A stretch of DNA of 64,000 nucleotides from Hermatobates lingyangjiaoensis (GCA_026182355.1 JAPFBL010000002.1:1984001-2048000); one strand, 5' to 3'; counted from the stretch's first letter, positions 48,950 to 60,790 are shown. Notes: a model not told the origin generated them from the letters alone. Numbers and translations: made by a program.

Positions 48950-50201
48950 ATGCTGATAAATAAGTGTATCATAATTTGTTGCACTTTTTTATTTGATACT
49001 TATCAATATGTTGCAGCAGTTGATACTCCATCGAATAAGCCAGACTCTACCAACAGTTCAATACCTGTATCAAAAAAAACTATAGCCATTGTAGACCAGC
49101 AGAATGGAAATAAAATAGACATTATAAGCGCCGATGTCGCTAACCATACTAATATTACGCAAATTTTAGTAAAAGAAATTGTTGGTAATGTCTCAGAAGT
49201 TATTGTTAAAACACCAACTAATGTTAGTTTGGAAATTCACCCTTCACCTACTCCTACTTCTAATGTAGCAAACAGCTCACAAGTTGGAAGTTCAACCCAT
49301 ACGACATCGAAGCCAATTTCTACAACTCCTAATGTTACTCTAGTCAACATTAGTTCTACAACAACAACGTCTGTCAATGAGCCAGTTTTACCTGAAAAAG
49401 GATCTGCTGAAGCAGAGCACAATAGTAGCATGGCCATATTTTTTGTCTTATGTGTGTTAGCGTTAGGTATTCTTTTAATTCATTTGATGCTTACAATTAA
49501 TTTTCAATATTTGCCTGAAAGCATTGCAATTGTATTTTTGGGAGGTCACATAGGGTTTATTCTTAACTTTATGTCTGATCAATATTTTGGTAACTGGAGA
49601 AAAGAAGAAGCATTTTCGCCCACAGCTTTCTTTCTTGTTTTGTTGCCTCCCATAATATTTGAGTCAGGATATAATTTGCATAAAGGAAATTTTTTTCAAA
49701 ATATAGGATCCATTTTGGTATTTGCCATATTAGGAACAACTATTTCAGCATTAGTAATTGGTGGAGGAGTTTATCTCTTGGGATTAGCAGATGTGGCCTA
49801 CCGCCTTAATTTCGTAGAAAGTTTTGCATTCGGTTCGTTGATTTCAGCGGTTGATCCAGTTGCCACAGTTGCTATTTTCCATGCTTTGGATGTTGATCCG
49901 GTTTTGAACATGCTGGTCTTTGGCGAAAGTATATTAAATGATGCCATTGCTATTGTTTTAACAACTACTATCTTAGAATCTTCAGGGACAACGATGTCTT
50001 CATCTGAAGCTGTTCTTGCTGGTATTAGCAGATTTTGCCGGATGTTTTTCCTATCGGCTGGGATTGGAGTTGGTTTTGCATTGATGAGTGCACTTCTCTT
50101 GAAACATTTAGATTTGAGGAAAAATCCCTCTCTTGAATTTGCTTTAATGATTGTCTTCACTTATGCTCCGTATGCTCTCGCTGAAGGAATACATTTATCA
50201 G
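48950..50201 (+). CDS. NHE8: NHE8 exon 1: signal peptide, ectodomain, first membrane segments
   Basis: 1252 nt from ATG to ...HLS plus one base, left at a GTAATT splice site. Includes the ion-translocation ND motif. An in-frame TTG upstream at 48929 is not needed as a start because the ATG begins the signal sequence. Confidence 0.9.
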
Positions 50202-53200
50202 GTAATTTTGTGTATGTATATACAATTTATAAAGTTATATTTTGTGTTGAAAAGCCGAAAATATATATTAAGTGTAAAATGTATCAAATAATTTAATAAA
50301 TAAAATGTTTGAAAGATAGTTCACTTTTTAAATTAATTTTTTTTTCATACAACATATGGTTTTTTTTGGTACAGGGTTTATTAAATTTGAGAATTTCTTC
50401 TTTTCTAGTATATGAAATGTTAGTTCGGGTTACAGTTTAAATTTTAAACTCAAGATGTCAAACAACTTAAAAATATTTCTGATTACTCTGTAAGGAACTT
50501 TTAACACCGACAAATGATATCTTCTAATGTTAAATAAAATAGTCCTTATGAAAAAATATACCAAATCAATGTGTAACGTAAATTAATAAAGTAATTTAAA
50601 CTTATTTTAGCAGAATTAAGAAATGTAAATTGAAATGTTTGAAGGATTGTTAGAAGAAAGTTAGCAATTTAAGAAGGATTGTTTAATTTAATGTTGGAGG
50701 AAGAACATGTAGAATTAAACATAAAAACCAGCAACGTTGAAATTAATAAAATCCAGTTGTATTAGGAAATAATTTTCTTCTCAAGAATAACTGTTTTTTT
50801 TATTGTAAATCATTCAGTTTTTATTTGATTTGAGTATGAGATTAAAATGTTTATTGATGATATTAGACAAGGGTCTTCAAATAATACAGGTGTAAAATAC
50901 TATCGTCCTTATGTTATCAAAAGTAAAGAAATAAACATGTGTCTGTTCTTACAGGAATTATGGCCATTCTGTTCTGTGGTATTGTGATGTCACATTATAC
51001 CCACTACAACTTGTCCACTATTACACAGATTACTATGCAACAGACTATGAGAACTCTCTCTTTTATTGCCGAAACTTGCGTCTTTGCCTACCTTGGACTA
51101 GCCATTTTCTCCTTCAAACATCGAGTTGAACCTGCACTTGTGGTCTGGAGTATTATATTGTGTCTCGTTGGAAGAGCCTGCAACATATTTCCTCTCGCCT
51201 TTCTTGTTAATAAATTCAGAGAACATAAAATTGACAAAAAAATGATGGCTATTATGTGGTTCAGTGGTAAGTAGATTTATTTTCAAAATCTACCCTATAA
51301 ATTGGTCCTTATAATAATTTTATTCATGTTATTTTACTTGAAACATGTGATGAACGGTAGCTCAGATTATAAGATATTAAGAGAACTAACCATTTTCTGT
51401 TTCTCTCCCTTTTTTAAATGAAATTATAAATAATTGGATATTGAAGTATGTTTATTTTTTTTGTTAGTTACTCCATTTCTCTTTTCCTATTTTTCTACAT
51501 TCTTCATTTGTAGTTAATTTATGTACTTACCATCACCTTTCCCTTCCTTTTAAACAAGCACTGTTTTACTGCACTGTTAGTATCATAGGTCTTGTTATCG
51601 GCGGGTTTGTGATCCCGCACTTTGTTTCTTCTCATTGTGGTTCAACACTAAGTTAGAAATTCTAAGTATGTTTTTCAACTGATGTAAATCTCCTAGTTTG
51701 TTACTTTACTTTTCTGTATGACAAGAATTAGCATAAATACATGAAGTAAAAATCAACATGTAAAGCACAGGAACAAAATGTGAAATAGAACTCTAATTCT
51801 TCTGAAATTTTAAAACTATTTTCCAACAAGCCAAACCAGATTAGCCAGGTAGTAGGTGAGTCCAACCACCCTACCTTAATCCCCCATAATGCCCCGTGAT
51901 CCAGGGCGATGCCCTGTAAACATTCCAATAGTAATCCACCTCTATTTATATAAACTAACAATCCTACTATTATTCTCATTATTGTCCTGATGATGAATGT
52001 GGTACATTCGAAACATGTCGACTAGCAATATTGGTGATAAGCTTTATAGTTCTAATGAAGAGATGAGGAAGGAATTCCGGAAACTGGAGAAATTGTGTAA
52101 GAAACAGATACAAGCCAAATACGGGGCGTTATATAACAATATATGTTTAAATGAAGGACTGCTTCCAACTTTTACAAATATATGTATGCATGAATTTATG
52201 TTCTTGTTTGTTAAGAAAATATGTTCTAGTGAATAATGATACATGATCCATTTATTATATCTAGTTCTCCTAGTTTTAATTTGTAGTTATACTGCAATTT
52301 TTTTACAATGTTGTCTTACATTTAATATAAGTGTAAGTAAAAGGTTAACAACTTGTAACAACTGTTAAGAGAATCGGAAAACAGAGTTATAGCCAACTTA
52401 ATGATATATTATGTATGTATTCATTGCTTATGCAGAGATCAATTTATACTTTGATAGGACTGCGTGGTGCCATCTCATATGCTCTGTCACTTCATCTGGA
52501 GTTCAGTGATGAGACTAGACACGTCATCATAACCACTACCCTAATCATTGTCCTCTTTACTACTCTCATTTTCGGAGGTTCAACTATGCCTCTTCTCAAG
52601 GTATTCTCCTTCTTAATTCTATTCAAATTTTAACCCAAATTATCTAAATGCTTGAATCATTAATCAAATGTATCTATGATTTAAGTAACTGCATATTATT
52701 TATTATATAATACACAGTGTATTATATAATACTGTGTATTATTATGGTTATATAGTACTGTGGTAGTATCTTTTATTCATGTGAAAAAGATTGTTTAACT
52801 ATGTAAATATTTTATTAGTATGGGAAACTGTCGTACCTCGTAAGATGATCCTGGAGTTGTTGGAGCGTTTTCAGACGTTGTCCATTGGTTAGTTGCGATC
52901 GAAGATGGACAACGTCCGAAAGCACTCCAACAACTCCAGGATCACCTTACGAGGTACGACGGTTTCCCATACTAATAATGTAAATCATAATAACCTCAGT
53001 GGTACCAACATTATGCATGTATGTAAACACTGTTGGTGTCTTAAAAGAACATTTTTTATATATTTCTGGTAGTAGCATGATCCATGCTCATAACAGTTCT
53101 CATCATTATTTAAGAAAAATTGATTCAAGTTATTTTTGGCATCACCCATATTGTTGAGAAATGTTAAAAAAAAATTATGATAACCGTAAATAACGCTGTC

Positions 53201-56200
53201 ATTATCTTAATAGGAACTAAACCTTTTCTAATGATCAATTCTGTATTTTCCTGATGCTGCACATTCATTTTTTTTAGTTGGTTAGTTCAGCTCTAACCAT
53301 TGTGAAATTGTCTGATAGAAGTTAAGCAAAAAATAATTCCCAAAAAAATCCTATGACATATTTGTTTTGTTAATATTTGCTTTGAAAGTAATTGAATTGG
53401 TTCAACTTGTCTATTCAATGGTCGCTTGCATTCCACATTGTTGTAAAGAATCCGGGGAAATATTTTCGTTTTATTTCCATAGTTTTTTCTTCACGTTTTA
53501 GAAACAAATAACAGATGTAAATACAAATGAACAAATCTTGTTTTTAAGAAAGTGAGCACTCATACATCGAGTTTTGAATAAAATTATGTTGCTTCATATG
53601 ATGATAAACTGTTCAATTAGACAAATTTAACCTCTGGTTAATTTTCTGTGATACCAATATTAACTTTGTCTTCAGCAGGTGTTCAATGACTTACTGGAGC
53701 GGAATTTTGTGAAACAGTTTTGTTAGTGTATCTTCAACAAGAAACTAAATAATTTACTTTTATTTATTCTCTGTATGGAAATAAAATTTGAGTTCAGGTC
53801 AAATTTCAATATCGAGTTTTTAACAGAAAGACACGTTTTGAGTTTAATAAAATAGGTTTCAGAATGTGTGTACGAGGGGTAGTCAAAACGTTCTCAGCCA
53901 AATGCCATAATTTCTTTATTTAACAACTCATTACTTTTATTTTTCTACATAAGCTCCATTGTTACCTATGCACCACTTTTGTAATCTATGTTTCCACCTG
54001 TAAATGCCTTCCTGATAGAATTGTGGGGGCTGCCTCTGGCACCATGAAATCACTTGCTTTTTCGCTTCATCTAAAGACATAAATCGGGTGCCTTTAAGGT
54101 GTTATTTCAATTTTGGAAACAAAAAAAAGTCTGATGGAGCTAGGTCTGGACTATAAGGAGGATGTGGAAGTGTTTCCCATCGAAATTCGAGCAATAGGGT
54201 CCTGACAACTCTTGAAGAATGTGCAGGGGCACATTCTTGTCGTGATGAAACAAATTTGACTGTGCAGTTTTCCTCGACGTTTTTTGACGAGGGATGTCTT
54301 CAATTTCTTTAAAACGCCTTCATAATAACTTGCGGTGACCATTTTCTGTCCTTCTAGAAAGTCTATCAATATTACTCCTCTTGAATCCCAGAAAATGGTG
54401 GCCATGACCTTCTTAACGGACATTTCAACTTTGAACTTAACAGGCCCAAGTGTTCGCTTTGGATACCACTCTTTTGATTGAATTTTGTTTTCTGGATCAA
54501 ATTGGTAGATCCAGATTTCACCTGTAACACAGCGTTTAAAAAAAATATCATCATTTGCTTCCATCTTTGTCAAAGTTGCTAAAGAAAGCTCAACTCTTTA
54601 GTTCAGTTGATTTTCAGTCATACATAATAGTCCAGTCCACTGGTCCTGAACGTAACCTCCTTTTGTTGCCCTTTGTCATTAGTGTACTTTTAGAAACAGT
54701 GAGAAGTGTTAGAGTTGCCTGACGATGCTAGAAGCAGTTTGTATTGCAGAATAATATGAGTTTGTATTACTACTTATTTAGGTAGATTTAGTAGAATACT
54801 TGGCCACCATTCTTCTACATCTAGAGAGATTAGGGCTACGTCAAAAAAGTAGTCCCAGGACTGATTCCATCGTGCAGTTTTTGACTAACGTGATTACTAT
54901 AGAAGAAAACGCTGTCTGAGAGCACCTGGAAACCAAAACATAAATCAATTCAAAAAGTCCACATAGTTTTGAATTCAGAGTATTCCACCTACATACAGAC
55001 AAAAAAAAAATCAAAAATAGATTAACAAGACCTCGAAATGTAAATTTCTGTCCAAATAGATTTGTTTTCTATATACTATCTATAGAGATTTCTGCACTCA
55101 GTATCTATGAAATCAAAAAATTAATTACAAAAAAAGTTTGCTCTCATTTTGAAAATGTTTCAATATTTGTCATTGGTAACAATTTCACAAATCAACTTTA
55201 CCGGAAATAAACTTGTACGCACCTCCAAATATTTTATTCGAAAAGGCGTTTTTTGTACTCATTCTGACTGAGGTAGTATACTTTTTTTCTATTTCTCTGA
55301 GTTGTTCGTTGCCGAATGTGCGCTGGAACTTTCTTCTGAGTCCATTTGTCCGTTTTTGTATATTATCGAGATCTTGAGACCACTAGTCGACAGTTGATGA
55401 CCTATACTTGGCTTCCCATTATTTCTATTGGCAAGTACTTCTTTACAGATTAATCTGATTATCTCAAATAATTCTGTTACAGTTGTTTCGAAATTCTGTG
55501 AAGATAATATAGTATCTTTAATCTTGGAATCGTGTTTCTGCATTCCGTATCTATGAAATCAAAAAATTAATTACAAGTTGAGCTGTTACCATTTCATGAA
55601 AAGTATCCCAGATTTCTAACTTAGTTGGGGATATCCTTCTTCCTCCAGACAAATCTAAGTTTTGATATATGCCTCCTGGTAATATTTTAAATATAATAAT
55701 GATCCGACAATACTTTCGTTAGCTTGCCTTCCAATCCTGAACTCTTGATGCCCATCTTCCAGTTCACAGTCTTAGATCTATTGAAATTGCTGTTATATCA
55801 CATATCTGATAGTTATGTGATCACATAACCTTCTATATTCCGAAACTGTATGCATTTAGACTCATTGAACATGTATCTTTCATTTATATATAATACTAAA
55901 CTGTTGTTTTTAGATGGTGTTTTCGCCAAAATTTTTACAACTTCTAAGCAATGAAATATGTAAAAAAATTGTTAGAACATAATCAGATTTAAATATTTTC
56001 TGTCTTCAGAGGAAATCTGAAAACTCGTAGTCAATTATTGTGTTATTCTCTTCATCTTTAAATGAATCTTTTACTGTGTACGTCTTCTGAGCTCTCAAAA
56101 TGTTGAAAAAAAAAAACAAAACTCAAAATATGTCTAAAATGCTGCTTTTAAATTTTCTACTATATATATGTCGTTTTAAAAATTTAGTGTAAAAACCGAT

Positions 56201-57815
56201 GTTAACATATTTGTAGTTATCAAAGTAAAAGCGTTTTAAAACACAAGACTTATTTCTTATTTGTGTTTAATTTTTGTCTTTTTTTTTTAAGTTTCTCCAG
56301 CCAAACAAGAAGAATCAATTGCATAGGAGAAAGAGGAGGAAAGATAAAGGTCTTACTCTCAGCAAGACAAGGGAATTGGTAAGTTACTAATTCTCATTTT
56401 GACATGTGTAAGAAAGAGGCTGTCACAAATATGTGATGGATATTGTTTACTTTAATTTTTTTTTTTTCAACCAGTGCAAACAGTTATGCTGTTTGAGTTC
56501 ATGATATGGTTTCAATACTCTTTTGTGGTTACGTAACGCTGTTGTCTTTTTGTTGAATTTACTTCTTCTTTTTAGGGACAAACTATTGACTCTGAACATT
56601 TGTCTGAATTCACTGAAGAAGAAAAAGAAGTCAACTTCCTTGAATCGAGGATCCGAGGTTTTGCTAAATGGGATATTAAGTATTTGATTCCCTTCTTTAC
56701 AAGACGATTCACACAACAGGTAGAAATTATTTACCATATTATTTATAATTATATATATATATATTGACCGGGCGCGCATGCGGCAGCATAGTTGGTCTCC
56801 GACCGTCTCTGAACCAGTGCGCTTGGTTTCCCTCTCTTATCTCTCCTGAAGACGGTTCAAACCAAAAATTAGAGACTGTAAGTGTGTGCTTTTAATTTTT
56901 TTATGTTTCTATTTCTACGTTGAACTATTATGTATTGTAAAATATACAAGTTCAAAAACGAAGAATAGTAACACACCCAGATAGAGACACACTCTGTAAC
57001 TCAAATATTTGGATAATCCGTCTTTTTTTTAAAAAAATATAAATATATGAAAGCTACGTCAAATTTAGGGAAAAAAGACATTATATATATGAAAACGGTC
57101 CGTTATTTTTGAAAATGGTATATTCCACTTTTGGAAACCTATAATAATACATCCAATTTTGTACGTGTTTCTTAACACACAAAAATAATTTTAATTATAT
57201 AATATCAAAAGGATTGTTTTGTCAATATGGAACTATAAGTACGTTTCTAATAATCGTAATTAAAATTAATTTCCAGCCACAATTATCATCACGATTTCTT
57301 GTACACTACACTATGGAAAATAATATTACAAAAAATATTACAGTACTACTGTCCTTTGATGGTATAATGAGGTTGTGTTCCACTGATTTTATCTTTTTTT
57401 TTCGTGATAAATGCAAATGTGTAATTTGTGTTTCCTATGTTAATGAATGAATCACAACATGAATATTACTTTGATATGCTATCAGTATTAATGTTTTTAT
57501 TATTCTTATGAACGCAGAAACTACTTAATGATATTTCATGAACTTTATCACAATGTTTTAGAAAAATCATGGTTCATAGATGTGGTGTTATATCTCTTTT
57601 CAACCTTTCAGACTGATCGGATTGAATTTATCGATCTAAAGCAAATTAATATTTTTAAGACGAAATCTTTAATTATAAATATTATTCCATGTAATTGTTT
57701 CCAGGAGCTCAAGGACTGTAAGTCTCAGATGACTGATTTAACCAACCAGTGGTATCAGGCGATCCGAATTTCCCCAAATGAATCTGATGAAGAGCCTCTA
57801 GAAAGAAGCAGCTGA
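48950..57815 (+). CDS. NHE8: Sodium/hydrogen exchanger 8 (SLC9A8), complete six-exon gene
   Basis: An electroneutral Na+(K+)/H+ antiporter of Golgi, endosomal and apical membranes. Exons 48950-50201, 50955-51266, 52458-52600, 56292-56378, 56576-56719 and 57705-57815 join in frame to 682 codons, with GT...AG introns. The ATG at 48950 begins a hydrophobic signal sequence (MLINKCIIICCTFLF). Residues ~25-155 are a Ser/Thr/Asn-rich ectodomain with many N-x-S/T sites, unusually long next to human NHE8. Then come the exchanger membrane segments (from ~161), FFLVLLPPIIFESGYNLH (~227, inhibitor-binding segment), SAVDPVATVAIFHALD (Asp302) and GESILNDAIAIVLT with the ion-binding Asn330-Asp331. The cytosolic tail (HRRKRRKDKG..., FTEEEKEVNFLESR) ends at TGA 57813-57815. 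Frame is intact throughout. Confidence 0.93.
50955..51266 (+). CDS. NHE8: NHE8 exon 2
   Basis: Entered after TTCTTACAG, left at GTAAGT. Encodes GIMAILFCGIVMSHYTHYNL, the TCVFAYLGLAIFSF segment and MMAIMWFSG; residues ~418-521. Confidence 0.92.
51850..52240 (+). mobile_element. Penelope-like element fragment with hammerhead-like motif in NHE8 intron 2
   Basis: A GC-richer leader (51850-51920) is followed by a hammerhead-like core (51984-52022). The frame after it includes EFRKLEKLCKKQIQAKYGAL and NNICLNEGLLPTFTNIC. The same peptide pattern recurs at 60357-60569 and 60804-60945. Basic peptides of this kind occur at the start of Penelope-like ORFs in other invertebrates, as I recall them. No reverse transcriptase or GIY-YIG part is present. 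Confidence 0.55.
51984..52022 (+). ncRNA. Hammerhead-ribozyme-like motif, copy 1
   Basis: CTGATGA at 51987-51993, a stem-loop GAATGT/ACATTC, GAAAC at 52010-52014 and GTC at 52017-52019 occur in hammerhead order. Stem III would be only two pairs (AC/GT) around a two-base loop, the shortened type known from Penelope-like elements that cleaves as a dimer. Stem I is short (GTC/GAC). One unpaired T lies between CTGATGA and stem II, a departure from the consensus, so activity is uncertain. Confidence 0.5.
52458..52600 (+). CDS. NHE8: NHE8 exon 3
   Basis: Entered after TTTGATAG, left at AAG|GTATTC. Encodes LRGAISYALSLHLEF, the conserved cytosolic loop/helix, and the last membrane segment IIVLFTTLIFGGSTMPLLK; residues ~521-569. 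Confidence 0.92.
52813..52977. repeat. Near-perfect foldback element in NHE8 intron 3
   Basis: Arms of ~73 bp (52813-52885 and 52904-52977) beginning TATTAGTATGGGAAACTGTC pair almost completely around a ~20-base loop. ATGTAAAT occurs at 52801-52808 and 52978-52985, a possible 8-bp target duplication (offset by four bases on the left). More GC-rich than the intron. It is probably a MITE; as RNA it would form a long hairpin. Confidence 0.85.
53871..54600 (-). pseudogene. Mariner-family transposase relic
   Basis: Minus-strand frame 54573..54151 matches the catalytic half of mariner transposases: QFDPENKIQSKEWYPK, KVMATIFWDSRGVILIDFLE, LKTSLVKKRRGKL. It then frameshifts through remains of the HQDNAPAH and PHPPYSPDLAPSDFFL regions to the end. 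The left boundary TACGAGGGGTAGTCAAAAC (from 53871) is a mariner-type terminal repeat after a TA. The N-terminal DNA-binding half is missing. The first catalytic region reads VTGEIWIYQ where the family has GDE(T/S)W, so the first Asp is lost. A dead 3' fragment inside NHE8 intron 3. Confidence 0.88.
55089..55578. repeat. Segment flanked by ~40-bp direct repeats
   Basis: TATCTATGAAATCAAAAAAT with flanks (about 40 bp, two differences at the start) occurs at 55089-55130 and 55536-55575. Between them on the minus strand is an 84-codon open frame (55543..55289, MQKHDSKIKDTILSSQNF...) of non-biased composition. Possibly a small retroelement remnant; family not recognised. Confidence 0.4.
56292..56378 (+). 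CDS. NHE8: NHE8 exon 4 (cytosolic tail)
   Basis: Entered after TTTTAAG, left at TTG|GTAAGT. Encodes FLQPNKKNQLHRRKRRKDKG and TLSKTREL, a basic cytosolic stretch; residues 570-598. Confidence 0.9.
56576..56719 (+). CDS. NHE8: NHE8 exon 5 (cytosolic tail)
   Basis: Entered after TTTTTAG, left at CAG|GTAGAA. Encodes acidic SEFTEEEKEVNFLESR and then the NHE8-typical DIKYLIPFFTRRFTQQ; residues 599-646. Confidence 0.92.
56745..57040. repeat. Penelope-type terminal fragments in NHE8 intron 5
   Basis: An (AT)n run is followed by GACCGGGCGCGCATGCGGC and CTCCTGAAGACGG, then partial relatives of the foldback sequences at 59.2 and 63.3 kb (GAGACACACTCTGTAACTC, ATAATCCGTC). Fragmentary; no long stem was found here. 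Confidence 0.45.
57705..57815 (+). CDS. NHE8: NHE8 exon 6 and stop
   Basis: Entered after GTTTCCAG. Encodes ELKDCKSQMTDLTNQWYQAI and the acidic end NESDEEPLERSS, matching the usual NHE8 C-terminus in character. Stop TGA 57813-57815. Confidence 0.92.
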   Translation, partial: ELKDCKSQMTDLTNQWYQAIRISPNESDEEPLERSS

Positions 57816-58940
57816 CAAATAGATAACCCTTTTGCACGTGCCTGAACTCCCACTTTGATTGGTTGCCTTTCTAGTTTGCCCGCCTATTCTAAGAAAAAAC
57901 CACATAGAAATACATATTTAATGTTGTTTGCTTGGGCAGTATTTATGCATTCTCATTCTTATAGGTTATTTTTATCATCTACAATGTTTGGCATTCATAA
58001 ATGTAGTATACATTTATCTATAGAATTGAAAAAGATTTACTGTTTTATTTCTTATTGCCTGGATTAAACATGGATTTATTTATTTAAAAACAATCACGCT
58101 TGTATTTATCTTGAATCTGGGTGCTTTACACACACTATTGGCATTTGGGTTTGAAATTAAGTATTAATTAGGCAAATGTTAATTTCCTATAGTAATAAAG
58201 TTTATTTGAATGACTTTCAACTACCTAAGTTAAGGTTTAATTGATTTTCTGTAAGTTATTATTCAGTTAACATTATCTATGAAAAGGAAACAATATTTTT
58301 AACCATAATAAAAAACCTGTGTAAAGCATTTTTGTAATATATTAGCTTCAAGCAGTAATTAAACATGGTTTGGCTTATCAAATGAATGTATTTTAGTTTA
58401 AAAACTAAATGGGAAACTCGTGTTTCTTACGTTATGCTGAATACAAAAAGCAATTGATTATTCAATGAAAATCATCATTTTCAGTATTAGAGTGCTATTC
58501 AAATTCAACACTAATATAATCGACAAAATGTTCCTACTTATCGATTTTAAGTTAAGTTTAACTAAAAGTTTAACTTCATATTAGAAAATTTTTCCAAGTG
58601 TCATTTTACTTATTAGTTCAGTCATTTTAGTTTAGAAGATACAATTACTTTTATTGATTGAAATTATTTAATTATTATTTGCTCATGAGGATTTTTACTT
58701 GGCTGGTTTCTGACAGTGAAAATTGAACAGAAATAAAGCCATAAATTAATGAAACCAAGTTAAGAAAAAAATGTGATAGTATTTTACTTTTCTGTAATGG
58801 ATGTGTTATTGTTAAAATTTAATGTCAGTTCTCTATTTTTTTCTAAATTAATTTGTTATTATTTCCCTATTGATAGTTTTCGTTTTATAAATATGCATAT
58901 ATATTGGTATATATTGGCAGCAGATCTTCTCTCAAGCATA
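57816..58940 (+). other. NHE8: NHE8 3' untranslated region and downstream spacer
   Basis: AT-rich, without further frames. AATAAA at 58194-58199 is a likely polyadenylation signal; another AATAAA is at 58732-58737. Confidence 0.5.
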
Positions 58941-58947
58941 TTTTATT

Positions 58948-59084
58948 GAAAATGATCGCTGTTTCTGCATCCATGACCTTTTTATTAACAGATTCCTGGC
59001 CTACTACAATAAGTAAAATACCCAGGAAGCTAGAATTTGTCAATAAAAAGGTCGTGAATGCAGAAACTGTCATAATTTTTAATA
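58948..59084. repeat. Foldback a (Penelope-like N-terminus, inverted)
   Basis: Arms 58948-58999 and 59022-59084 share GTTTCTGCATCCATGACC and its complement. The minus strand reads VNKKVMDAETAIIFNKIC then LPIYTNIY, a variant of the Penelope-type peptide at 52.1 and 60.4 kb. An (AT)n run follows the right arm. Confidence 0.65.
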
Positions 59085-59146
59085 ATAATATATATATATA
59101 TATATATTCACTGATAAAACGAAATACGATCCAAACTGGACACAAT

Positions 59147-59412
59147 ACGAGTTCGAGATTAACAAAGAGCAACACACAAAGTAGGGAAACACACTTACAG
59201 ACTCAAATTTTCGGGTAATCCGTCTTCAGGAGAAAAGAGAATGGGAGACCAAGCACGTTGTAGGCGCGTTGTAGGCGGGTTACTTGCCGTTGCGCCTACA
59301 ACGTGCTTGGTCTCCCATTCTCTTTTCTCCTGAAGACGGATTACCCGAAAATTTGAGTCTGTAAGTGTGTTTCCCTACTTTGTGTGTTGCTCTTTGTTAA
59401 TCTCGAACTCGT
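59147..59412. repeat. Foldback b, 121-bp arms
   Basis: Arms 59147-59267 and 59291-59412 are nearly perfect complements around a ~24-base loop. Each contains CTCCTGAAGACGGATTACCC followed by GAAAATTTG, a repeated Penelope-terminal word. An (AT)n tract follows directly (59412-59430). Related to foldback e. Confidence 0.9.
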
Positions 59413-59596
59413 ATATATATATATATATATTCACGTCTAAACCGTTTCATTCAGAAGTAGGACTAACATCTTTCAACATAAAGAACTGGTCTCCTCAGAA
59501 ATCTAGGGAGATTTTTATTTCACATGTTTACTTTGAAATTTTCTATTATATACATATATAAATTAATAATCAACAATAACTCTTCATATAATATAT

Positions 59597-59869
59597 GAAT
59601 TAAACAACCGCAATAAACAAATATATATTAGATACAATGCTCTAAGGTCTTTCGTTACAATATCATCAGAGAGCTAAATGAACTAAACAAAAAATAATAT
59701 AACAAGTTAACCAGGTTGATTGAAGCCTTGAGTTGATAGGCTTCAATCAACCAGGTTAACTTTTATTATATTTTTTGTTTAGTTCATTTAGCTCTCTGAT
59801 GATGATGTAATGAAAGGCCTTAGAGCATTGTATCTAATATATATTTGTTAATTGTGGTTGTTTAATTCA
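59597..59869. repeat. Foldback c, ~130-bp arms
   Basis: Arms 59597-59727 and 59739-59869 pair around an 11-base loop. The right arm holds CTCTGATGATGATGTAATG followed by AAAGGCCTTAGAGCATTG; the latter also occurs in foldback f. (AT)n follows. Confidence 0.9.
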
Positions 59870-59889
59870 CATATATATATATATATATA

Positions 59890-60180
59890 TATATATTATT
59901 AAAAGAAAAAGAACACAGAAACTTACAGACTTTCTCTACAGTGTCAATTTTTCTTTGCTTTTTCTGATTGTTAGTTATTATTTGTATGTATGTAATTTTC
60001 CTTTGGTTATTTTCATCTAATTTCTTTTCTCTATCTTGTGAAAAGTATAAATCCTGCAGATTTAATGCCGTTGGAGTATTCAGGTAGGCTACTGGAACAT
60101 TAACCGGCCAATGCCACTTAGCTGAACACTTCATCTACCTGAGGACGGTATATGTTAAAATATTGTAGTCAGTCATGTCT
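59890..60180 (-). mobile_element. Penelope-type fragment
   Basis: Ends at CTACCTGAGGACGGTATATG (60138-60157). On the minus strand a frame 60134..59862 contains YLNTPTALNLQDLYFSQ and a Lys/Asn-rich tail. Similar terminal words recur at 63060-63095. Family assignment is by context only. Confidence 0.35.
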
Positions 60181-60544
60181 GTAACTGTCTGCATCCCTAT
60201 CTTAATGTTATAATAGTTTAAAGTCCAATCAAACTATATATTATATAATTAATTTTATAATATCTAAAACGGACCTAAAAACTTTTATTCAGTAATGCTG
60301 GTCAAAAGTTCTTAGTACCCTTTTAGAGTTCATAAAATTAATTGTTTACACGTTCATTATTGTGAAATTGTTTTAAGTATATGTATATATATATTCGTAA
60401 ATTTTGGTAGCAGTCCTTTTTTGACACACACATTATTGAAAATGACACCAAATTTAGCTGATATCTGTTTCTTAACAAGTTTCTCAATTTTTCTAAATAA
60501 CGCTCTCGTTATTTCGTTTACACAATAAAGTACATCTCCTATGG

Positions 60545-60582
60545 TCGACATGTTTCGAATGATCAACATTCATCATCAGGAC
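60545..60582 (-). ncRNA. Hammerhead-ribozyme-like motif, copy 2
   Basis: Minus strand: CTGATGA, stem GAATG/CATTC with loop TTGAT, GAAAC, AT, GTC. Same core, extra T and two-pair stem III as copies 1 and 3. Confidence 0.5.
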
Positions 60583-60790
60583 GTGAATAAGATCTAAGGT
60601 GAAATATCTGATTTATATATACATAGAGAAGGTAGAAGTATATATATAATCCTAAGAAGTATAATAATATATCTAAGAAGTTAAATCTTTAAGAAGTATA
60701 AGATCTAAGGTGAAATATCTGGTTTATATATACATAGAGAAGGTAGAAGTATATATATAAACCAGATATTTCACCTGAGATCTTATTCAC

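Noticed and set aside
54834..54865. Second mariner-type terminus (TACGTCAAAAAAGTAGTCCC)
   Set aside because: It does not match the terminus at 53871 and no transposase lies next to it.
59331..59370. Hammerhead reading of CTGAAGACGG...CCCGAAAATTTG in foldbacks b and e
   Set aside because: CTGAAGA is compatible with the core, but no GTC cleavage triplet in the right place and stem III cannot be drawn.
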